Assembly (NCBI GenBank): GCA_033065855.1
Contig: JAVXUO010000415.1
Location: 585,501-649,500, forward strand
From: Escallonia rubra
Taxonomy: Eukaryota; Streptophyta; Magnoliopsida; Escalloniales; Escalloniaceae
Length of the DNA: 64,000 bases
Direction of reading: 5' to 3'
This document shows, one piece after another, positions 55,662 to 64,000 of the stretch; within the stretch, counting starts at the first letter, position 1; every line of letters begins with the position of its first letter. The position numbers and the translations under genes are program-made. The notes beneath the pieces were generated by a model that was not told where the DNA came from, did no database searches, and worked only from the letters and a program-made list of their open reading frames with translations.

Positions 55662-58333
55662 CACAAGATAGTAAGTTAAATTTGTGTAGCTGATTTAGTT
55701 CTGCATCTATTGTGTTGTGCTGTAATTTTGCAGTGCTGTGCAGAATGTACGTGTCGTACAATGTATAAATTAGGCATATGAATGAAGGTGTATCTGTACA
55801 AACGTAGACGACAAGAGGTGGTTTCTTTTCCGGATAGAATCAGCTTTTGATGATAGCATGTAGTGTTGATGACATGGGCGGTGATTTTTATAAGGTCGTA
55901 AGTTCCTTCTTCAAAGAGTGAGAATTGAGGAACAGCATTCTGGTAAACTTCTCAAAGTGGGCTAGTATTTTCAGGTGATCGTTTCGATCATGAGACCGTT
56001 CATCATTAAGCAATCTGGAATGCACCTGACTGCTACTAAGAGTGAGTTAAACTTCATTCTGAATTTTGGAGTACGTGCAGTTTAATAGAGGAATTAAACC
56101 ACTCTGTTGTCCTGGAATCGCGCCCATGTCAACAACAATCTACTTGACTGTTCATGTGCAGTTGTTTTTAACGGAGATTTTGATCTCCAAAAGTTTTAGA
56201 CTACAGAATTCCAGTAAATATGATTCCTATGACATGTGAGAATGGCTAATAAATACTGTACATTGTAAGATGCAGAAAGAGTGAAGATTTTCGACGAAGA
56301 CATCGACAAGGATGGGTTGCTCGGTTGATAGCCTTCTGCCTTTGGAGTAAAAACTTCGCTTTTGTTACTTCTCTGACTCGAAAAAAACTTGCTGAACAGT
56401 GAAGAAGTTGAGTTCTTTGTCATCTTTTTAGAGCTGAAAGGCTGCGCTTTGTGCAATATCTAAATCTGTAAAACGAACCAAGCTATTGGTACTCCACTTG
56501 TGTAGATGTTCATAAGATCTGATCATATAACTAGGCAAACGATTGGTAGATTCTATGAACAAGGGAAACGGATAAAAGATACATTTGCCATAATGAATTC
56601 GTAAACGAGGTAGAGCAGTATGAAGTGATGCGAATCTTCTTACCCTTCTCTATTTTCTTCGGATATTTTCCTTTACTTTTTACAAATATCTAAGATAGAC
56701 CAACTATCTATAAACTTTTGATTTTACTTCTTATTTTTTACTTGTCAAACAATACTTATATAAGTAATACTATCAAAAGTTCAAAATTTGTAACCCAAAA
56801 AAGATCTAAAAAACTGAAGTGTTTGATGGGAAAGAGTTAGAATTAACATACGTATAATAAACTTTTTAGAACGGAAGGACTTAATTAGGAGTTTTAATGT
56901 TATATCTTTAAAACTGAGAATCAAATGAACCTAAGAAACCTAGCAGGGTATATATCAAAACTCAATTGCTTAGATAACAAAATAGTAGCTGTAACTTTTA
57001 AGAATCTCGCTAAATTTTCTATATTCACTTTTACAGTTCAGGCCATTTTTTCAGTAAGCATATCCACTAAAGTTTAAAATATCATCGTATAAGACTTTCG
57101 GTATCGTCCATTATCCAATCTTGTTTATTTTTGTATAGTGATGGTCATTTCTTATAGTAATGGTTGTTGGGGGTCACAATATCCCTTCCATTTTATTTTC
57201 TTTCGATAATGATGTAGTCTTATTAAAAAATTTATGCATCTCTTATTTGAAAGTTTATTCAAGTACAATTTGTTTAAAGTTATGCCTAATCTTAGTGTTA
57301 TTTTTTCTTTCTTTTAAACGGTCTATAGTGTATTCTAAATGTCTCTTAATAATGTACTGTAATCTCTTTTGTTTTAGCCTAGTATGACCTTTTTAATCTT
57401 AGTAGTCCATATTAGGCTATTCATTTTGTTATGCATGTAATTAAGCTTATATTTGCCACAAGTTTTTTTATTTTTAGCACATATCATATGTATGATCACA
57501 CTACCCTTACTCATTAAAAGGTCAATACGGTACTACGTTGATGAATTTAAATTTACAGTATATGCAAAAGTTAGTAAATGCAATAGTCGGCCCGCTTTGG
57601 AAAAAAAAATAACATGGTAATACCTGGACTTAGGGATGGTGTTCCAAGGAGTAGTAGTAATTAAGGTGTTCTTTTATCAAATTTGATGTATGCAAGTTTT
57701 AAGGTTACGTTTTGATTTGGTTTTTTCAAAGGTGGGCAGAGACTTGTAAGGTGGGGTTTGATCCACACCCGTTTGAATTCATACTTTTTTATCCCTAAAA
57801 GATGCATTAATGAACTTTTAACCTATACAATAATTAAATGTTTAAATTTAACCAAAAATGTTATAATTGGTTACCAAATCAATTAAATTTTTTGATAGGT
57901 TTCAGATATATAAATGAGTGCCAAAAAAATTCTAATAACATGGTCTTGATGATTACATAAACATTGCTCTAATATGATTACATAAAATCTAATAAGCTTG
58001 TGAATAATGTGTTTTGAATGTTCGTTTATTATGAAGATGGATATGTGCTACTGTGGCATTAAGTTTATGCAGTTGAGTATGTTATTGCAAAAGGTTACAA
58101 TTTAGCCTCATTCTTTTAAAACTAAAAAAACGCTCTTAATTTTTAAATTGTTTAGTCGTTTAACCCCTTGCATATCAAAACTTAAGAGTTTCCAATCCCA
58201 AAAAAAAAAATCATTAAGCATTCGAGCTTAAGTAAATTAGTTTCCTTATCAATTTGGCTTCAACTAATATTATCCCCCATGAGAGTGGAATATATAAAAA
58301 TAATATCATATAAAGAACATGTTATCATGTAAA
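55662..58333. other. 3' flank of the PUB14-type gene and AT-rich intergenic DNA
   Basis: The first ~150 bases are probably the 3' untranslated region; no canonical AATAAA was seen, only the weaker AATGAA and ATATGAATG forms near 55780. After 56500 the sequence is AT-rich with no gene recognised. The frame at 57160-57387 is hydrophobic low-complexity and not believed. Confidence 0.5.
56196..56456 (-). CDS. Short open frame of unknown nature
   Basis: An 86-residue frame on the minus strand. Its first ~55 residues are rich in serine, lysine and asparagine (SSLFSKFFSSQRSNKSEVFT) and look compositionally protein-like, while the tail looks like translated AT-rich DNA. It faces the 3' end of the PUB14-type gene 0.5 kb away. 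I recognise no family. It may be a small gene, a terminal exon or chance. Confidence 0.2.
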   Translation of the reverse strand: MHKAQPFSSKKMTKNSTSSLFSKFFSSQRSNKSEVFTPKAEGYQPSNPSLSMSSSKIFTLSASYNVQYLLAILTCHRNHIYWNSVV

Positions 58334-58342
58334 TATATAGTA

Positions 58343-59564
58343 GGATTAATTACACATATGTCCCTGATGTTAGGAGAAAATTACAGTTAAGGACAAAAAA
58401 TTTCAAAAGGTAACAGACCATGATCACAAACGTTAAAAAGGTAACACTTGTGTCCAGCCATTAGAGATCCGTCCAAAAAGTGTATTTTGTGATGTCATTA
58501 ATACTAAAAATGACAATACTATCCATGTACTATATATACTAAAAAAAATTTGAATTTTTAACTTAGGGTTTGAAACCCTAATTTCTAAATTAGGGTTTGA
58601 AACCCTAATTTCCAAATTAGGGTTTGAAACCCTAATTTCCAAATTAGGGTTTCTAAATTAGTATCCTTGAAATTTAGGATTTTCAAATTAGATTTTCAAA
58701 CACTAGTTTAAAAAATTAGGGTTTATAACATTAGCCCTTGAAACTTAAGAGTTCTCAAATTAGGGTTTAAAATTTTAAAATCCTCATTTCCAAATTAGGG
58801 TTTCTCTTCACCCTATCCCCTACCCGTCGCCTCCCCCACGCTCCCTCCTCCCCGTTGCTGCACCCACCATCCATTCACCTCGCCGTCGCACCTATCATTC
58901 TTCTTCCCCGATGTTGCACCCCCTGCCCCGTCGCCGCACCCACCCTCCCCATCCCCATTGCAGCACATATCATCCCCCTACCCCGTCGCCGTTGACCGGG
59001 GGTCGTTTGTGTAATGTGGGGTTGTTGGTATGGCTGGAAATGTATGGTTTGTGTATGGTGGTGTATGGTTTGTTTTGTGTATGGTGGTGGTTTGTATGGC
59101 TTGACCGGCCGTGGTGGAGTGGGTGGGTACGTACGGCTGTGGTTTTGGTGTTGGGTTAGAGTTGACACCAATGGTGGGTTGCCCATGGTGGGTTGTCTGG
59201 TGGCGGTGGGTCAATTGAAGGCAGTGGTTGGCTGATTAGAGACAGTGTAGGCTAATCGGTGGTAGTGGAAGGCTACTTTGATGCCGGCGCCGTTCCGGTG
59301 GTGCCGTGGTGAAATGTTCTGAAGATAAAGAAATGGAAATTAAAGAGCCATGAGAGGGAGAGGGAGAGATAGAGAGGGGGGGTAGGGGGGAAAAGAAGAT
59401 GGGCAGATCTTACAGTTCCACTTATGGGCAATATGGTCATTTTGACCATTACGTTATGTATTTGGGTATTCCGTTAGGTCAAAGGACATAAGTGCCTATT
59501 TTTCAAACTTATGGACACGCATGTAATTTCACCCAATTCTCAGGGACATGAGTGTAATTAACCC
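58343..59564 (+). mobile_element. Non-autonomous MULE of family M, 9-bp duplication TATATAGTA/TATATGGTA
   Basis: It starts GGATTAATTACAC and ends GTGTAATTAACCC. The flanks 58334-58342 and 59565-59573 differ once. Order from left to right: R end (to about 58520), telo-box palindromes AAACCCTAATTTC..AAATTAGGGTTT (58565-58800), C-rich then G-rich core (58800-59390), L end. This is the same order as in the copies at 8-11 kb and at 60-62 kb. There is no transposase; the open frames in the core overlap on both strands and are compositional. Confidence 0.85.
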
Positions 59565-59573
59565 TATATGGTA

Positions 59574-60283
59574 TTTCAGGTTACAGTGGAACACAAGAAA
59601 AAAATAACCATGTGAAGGACATGTTATCATGCAAATAACAGTACTTTCATACAAACTTATAAGTATTTATTTGTCACGAACCCAAATTATATTAGAGGTG
59701 AATGTTTCGATCCAGCGATTATTAAAAGTCATGATTATATATGCATTTAAAAAAAATTTAGAAAATTTCAATTTTACAATAGTTTCTTTAAACCAATATA
59801 TCTGTATTCAGAACCAATATATTAGTTTCAATATGAATGGAGGTAGGTTTTGATAAGGTCGTTTCAGTAATGATATTCAGAGAGCATGTAGCAGTACTTA
59901 AAAGGAGATTTTATAGGGCTTTTATAAGTTTTTTTCTTTTAGCTTCATTAAAGGTCAAAACAACCATTAACTCTAATACATACATTCCAATAAGGGTATT
60001 TTAAATTTTTTCTTTTTTCTTTAGAAGTCAAATCAAACTCTTAGTTATAATAAAATCAGTGTATTCCAATAAAGGCATCTTAAGGAAAGAAACTTGATAT
60101 TGTATGAGAAGTCAAAAATACCCTTATTTTTTAATAACACTGTTATCAAAAAAGGGTATCTATAGAAAGAAAATTTATAAGTCAAAAATACCCCTAATCA
60201 CTCTCAATCTTATATGAAGACTTACATTTAAAAGGGGTATTTTGTGGGAAAAAATTTTTTTAACCATTTAACATCATCTGTGC
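59574..60283 (+). repeat. Direct repeat, left copy (about 700 bp)
   Basis: This block is repeated at 62505-63240 with many substitutions and small indels. Both copies begin near CAGGTTACA.TGGAACA and end near CATCTGTGCTTTTA. A family-M MULE separates them. A short third stretch at 58286-58340 resembles the first ~60 bases. There is no coding potential. Confidence 0.8.
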
Positions 60284-60649
60284 TTTTATATAGGGATAAT
60301 TACAGCAGTATCCCTGAGGTTAGGGTAAAATTACAGTCAAGGACATTAAGTTTTAAAATGTAACATATCGTGACCAAAAACCCTAATTTTGTAACACTTG
60401 TATCAATTCGTCAGGGTTCCGTTCAAAAAGTATTTTTTTTATGATGTCATCGTTATGTATTTTCAAAATGACAATACTGCCCTTGTATCTTAATTTGCAA
60501 ATTTTAAAAATTATTTTTACAACCCCTAATTTGAAAATTAAGGTTTTTTACAAACCTAATTTCAAAACCCTAATCTTCAAATTAGGGTTTTGAAACCCAT
60601 TGCAGAAAACCATTGCTGGGAGTTATACTATAACGGATGGTAATCCTTC

Positions 60650-61823
60650 TGTAGGTCCCTAAACACACCTAGAGGGGGGTGATAGGTTTTACAACTTAGA
60701 GCAGAAAAATAGAAGCTTAATTTACAATGTAATAACAGAAGCAATAAATATAAATTAACACGAGATTTATATTGGTTCGACCCCACCAGCCTACGTCCAG
60801 TCCTCGAGCACTCCACACAAGGGAGACTTACTCGAGCCTTTCACTAAGCAGCTAGTTTCGGGTGCTAGCTCAAACCGCAGTACAGATCCAAAACCCTTCA
60901 AGGTTTCCAACAATTACAGGTGAAAAATAGATTACAATTGAGATACAATGCAAACTCCTTTACGAGTAGATGTTACAATGAATATAACAAAGCTATAGGT
61001 GGGAAGATCTGAAACCTTTCAAGAACTAAACCAAGAAGCTTGCTCTTCAATTTTTCAAAATATGAACTCACTCAAGGAAAGTATATGAAAGTATGAAATA
61101 AGATGAGAGAGTCTTTTTGAGAAGAATAAGAGAGCTTTTTCAGAGATTCGAGAAGTTAGCAATAAATGCTCAAGGAGTCCCTTTTTATACTCGAAGGGAA
61201 TATGACCATTGAAATGGGATCACACAAAGATTTATTCGAATGAAAGAATAATAGCATTCGAATGAAAACATCTCTGAAGATTTCAGTCGAATGAATCCTG
61301 GATTCATTCGAATCAATTGATAGAGCTGTGAAAGTTTAGAGCCACTGAAGGATTGACTCGAATGAAAACTCATTTTCATTCGAATGAAAACTTTGACTGA
61401 AAAGTTTTGCTTCGGAGGAAAACTTTTACTTCGACCGAAAACTTTTGCTTTCGGATGAAAACTTTTGCTTCGACCGAAAACTTTTGCTTTGACTGAAAAC
61501 AATTTTTAATACTTGACTAGAAGAAACTGAAAGATCAATTCGAATGAAAACACATTTGAGATTAAAACTTCTTGGTTTGTAATTTGCTTGATATTCTAGA
61601 AGATCTTTAAGAAAGACTTAGTTTAAAAGATTAATTACAACAAAGAGAAATAAAATGAAGTCCAGGTCCACGTTCAAGTCCAATCTTTGATCAAAGAATA
61701 TTCCATGTTTTGTTTGATTGTGATTGGTCCTGAAATTATTCTTAATAACAGTGTTAGATTAATGTTAGAGGCAATAATCTTGGAATCATCAAAATAATAC
61801 AACTTTGACTTTTAAAGTCAACA
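60650..61823 (+). mobile_element. Solo LTR, 1,174 bp, 5-bp duplication CCTTC
   Basis: It starts TGTAGGTCCCTAAACACACC and ends AAAGTCAACA, with CCTTC at 60645-60649 and 61824-61828. TG..CA ends, a 5-bp duplication and the absence of internal sequence define a solo LTR, left after recombination between the two LTRs of a full element. The start and the GGTTCGACC..CCTACGTCCA leader near 60775 resemble plant Ty1/copia LTRs. The superfamily is a judgement, since no internal region survives. Confidence 0.87.
61380..61502 (-). repeat. Tandem 19-20-bp repeat inside the solo LTR
   Basis: GAAAACTTTTGCTTCGACC recurs about six times with small changes. On the minus strand it stays open and reads as repeated KVFGRSKSF-like phrases; this is a property of the repeat, not evidence of a protein. 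Confidence 0.8.
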
Positions 61824-62504
61824 CCTTCTACCATTGCTGGTAGTCCGTCTACAATCACTGGTTGGGTGCGTGGGGCGAGGGGGGCTATCGGCGTAGGGTG
61901 AGGGAGAAGGCTGTCGGCGGCTGAGATTTCAAAACCCATTCTAGTTCTGTAAGTCCCACCGCTGGTAGTATAACCACCGGCGATTGAGTAAACAGATGCG
62001 TTGGTAGTATAACCACCGGTGATGGTTTTCCTACCTTGCTCATCCTGCCACAGTGCCCACTCTCCGCCCCTTGCCACCGCAGCCCCAATCGCAACCAACC
62101 AACCAGCCGCAAAATCAACCGGATAAATACCCCGACCAAGATCCGGCAATGAAGACAGTTAGAGATCTACAATCGTCAAAAAATGGGCCACCCCACTAAC
62201 GACACAGCAGGTCCAGCGAAGAAGATGGAGGTCGCCGACCAGATCTGTCGTTGGCTTGGTGTTGGGGCTTTTTATGTGTGTAAAATGAAGAGACGGAGAG
62301 ATGAAAAAAGACAAGAGAAAGAGACGATAAAAAGATGGAATTTCAATTTTATTCGGGGGCAATCAGGTCTTTTTATCAAATCCGTTATGTATTTCCGTAT
62401 TCCGTTTGGTCAACGGACATAAGTGTAATTTGTCCAAACTAATGGACACGCTTGTAATTTTACCCAAACCTCAGGGACACTGCTGTAATTATGCCTTTTA
62501 TATA

Positions 62505-63240
62505 TGTATAGATATAGTATTCCAGGTTACAATGGAACATACAAAAAAAATAACCATGTGAAGGACATGTTATCACGCAAATAACTGTACTTTAATAACT
62601 TTAAAACAAACTTAGAAGTATTTATTTGTCACGAGCCCAAATTATAACTATAGGTGAATGATTCGATCTAGCGATTTTTAAAAGTCATGATTATATATGC
62701 ATTTTAAAAAAATTAGAAAATTTCAATTTTATAATAGTTTCTTTAAACCAATATGTTTGTATTCAGAACCAATATATTAGTTTCAATATGAATGGAGGTA
62801 AGTTTTGATAAGATTTTTTCAGTAACAATATTCAAAGAGCATGTTGCAGTACTTCAAAGGAGATTTTATAGGACTTTTAAAAGTTTTTTTTTTTTTCTTC
62901 ATTAAAGGTCCAAACAACCATTGACTCTAATAAAAACATACATTCCAATACGGGTATTTTAAGTTTTTTTTCCTTTTCCTTTAGTAAAAGTCAAATCAAA
63001 CTCTTAATTATAATAAAATGTATTCCAATAAAGGCATTTTAAGGAAAGAAACTTGATATGATATTGTATGAGAAGCCAAGACTACCCTTACTTTTTAATC
63101 TCTCTAATCAAAGGTATTCTATAGAAAGAAAATTTATAAGTAAAAAATACCCCTAATCACACTCAATCTTATATGCAGACTTAGATTTAAAAGGGGTATT
63201 ATGTGGGGAAAAAAAAGATTTAACCATTTAACCCCATCTG
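62505..63240 (+). repeat. Direct repeat, right copy (about 735 bp)
   Basis: Partner of the block at 59574-60283, on the far side of the MULE. It runs straight into a GATA-type microsatellite that also borders the start of the copy (TATGTATAGATATAG at about 62503 and 63250), consistent with a tandem duplication between those simple repeats. Confidence 0.8.
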
Positions 63241-63249
63241 TGCTTTTAA

Positions 63250-63292
63250 ATATGTATAGATATAGATATAGATAGATAGATAGATATAGATA
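63250..63292. repeat. GATA-type microsatellite
   Basis: Alternating GATATA and GATA units. Confidence 0.9.
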
Positions 63293-64000
63293 AATGTGAT
63301 CCAACCTTGCGTTGGCCGATTGCAAATTGTTGTGTGATCTTAACAATGATGAATACAGCTAAAGATTATAGGTCAAGAGTCGAGATAGCTCTGCACGATC
63401 CAAACTTACAGCAAACAGTCAACAAGCTCTGATGAGGGATAATGTAGTGGTTCTATTTGAAGGCATAATACCTAGACACGTTTTAGTAGCTCTTTCACAG
63501 GCAAACTACACTAGGGGCAAAGATATCGACCCGACTGAATTTTTGCAACCAAAACTACGCCCCTAAATAATGGGGACATCGATCTCAGGCAAGAATCGTC
63601 CAAGGCAATAGCGCAACTGGTAGCAGTCTCAAGAAACAAATCTTTACACAAACTAAGAAATCAACCCAAGTTCTCCACAAATGCTTCAGTCAAGGTATGG
63701 CCGCTCACAATTTTGGTAGTTCCTACAACCAAGTCATATGCCATCCCTTCCTGCAAGACATTGTCATAAGACACCTTGATAAATGATGACGATGATGGTG
63801 GTCAGGATGCAATTGCAATGACAAGTAAAATAAGACATCTTCATCTCACTCGCAGAATTTTTAACGCAAGTAGACTCTACGAAAAACTAGCATCCATGGC
63901 CAAAACCTGTTACATTAGGATTTAAATCTGTTTAATATACCTGGAGGCACTAAACACTTTGGTTTCTGCAAAAAGGGGGCTATACAGTAGTTGCAAAGAA
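63293..64000. other. Right edge without a confirmed gene
   Basis: The base composition is more balanced than in the flanking AT-rich repeats. On the minus strand a short open stretch at about 63675-63750 follows a TTGCAG acceptor-like site and could be an exon, but no family is recognised. Nothing else was seen. Confidence 0.3.

Larger units (their letters stand above)
60293..62495 (+). mobile_element. Non-autonomous MULE of family M, perfect 9-bp duplication TTTTATATA, split by a solo LTR
   Basis: It starts GGGATAATTACAGCAG and ends CTGCTGTAATTATGCC, a near-perfect inverted pair. TTTTATATA flanks it at 60284-60292 and 62496-62504. Order: R end (to about 60480), telo-box palindromes (about 60525-60600), solo LTR (60650-61823), GC-rich core (about 61830-62340), L end. 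Without the LTR it would be about 1.0 kb. The frames at 61754-62149 and 61885-62139 (minus) are readings of the GC-rich core. Confidence 0.87.

Noticed and set aside
54082..55761. Long antisense frames opposite the U-box gene
   Set aside because: They are shadows of the well-supported exons on the plus strand.

Overview
The window is nuclear DNA from a flowering plant, most likely a eudicot. The evidence is AT-rich intergenic DNA, nested LTR retrotransposons primed by initiator-methionine tRNA, a decayed plant L1-type LINE, hAT and Mutator-like elements, an endogenous caulimovirid relic, and one intron-containing plant U-box gene. The species cannot be fixed from the sequence alone. I see one intact conserved gene. 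Almost everything else is mobile-element sequence of different ages stacked on itself.

Layout. 1-1.6 kb: end of an LTR. 2.9-3.1 kb: minus-strand Ty3/gypsy integrase scrap. 3.6-6.4 kb: broken hAT transposase gene whose probable end abuts a minus-strand LTR (6.4-8.2 and 10.8-11.3 kb). That LTR is split by two Mutator-like (MULE) elements of one family, one inside the other (8206-10798 and 8375-9696). 12.1-13.4 kb: probable minus-strand LTR. 14.4-15.6 kb: frameshifted gene resembling the plant DUF7745/plant-mobile-domain group, with a TATA-like box. 15.6-36.35 kb: a gag-only Ty3/gypsy element (A) with LTRs of about 2.8 kb. Its 3' LTR received a second Ty3/gypsy element (B) flanked by the 5-bp duplication GATCG. 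B has the rare form LTR-internal-LTR-internal-LTR, and its first LTR holds another MULE (25665-27142).

36.36-44.6 kb: fragments of an endogenous caulimovirid reverse transcriptase/RNase H region, split by a 5.5-kb LINE (36806-42308) and a 1-kb hAT MITE (42942-43946). A second hAT MITE follows at 44619-45275, then an unrecognised coiled-coil ORF relic (45.5-46.3 kb) and a GC-rich tandem-repeat region (47.0-48.8 kb).

49768-55661: a complete four-exon gene for a 627-residue PUB14-type U-box/ARM-repeat E3 ubiquitin ligase. Its 3.8-kb first intron holds a tandem duplication and an LTR-like insertion. 58.3-62.5 kb: two more members of the MULE family seen at 8-11 kb; the second contains a solo LTR flanked by CCTTC. 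A diverged ~700-bp direct repeat flanks that second MULE.

The genes do not form a pathway. The main result is structural. Four MULE copies with 9-bp target duplications share one order: R end, palindromic telo-box repeats (AAACCCTAA), GC-rich strand-asymmetric core, L end. A fifth, more distant relative shares only the terminal design. The second result is the three-LTR array of element B, which contains a 3,215-bp stretch repeated with no mismatch that I could find by eye. All identities and boundaries were read by eye; no alignment or database search was run.
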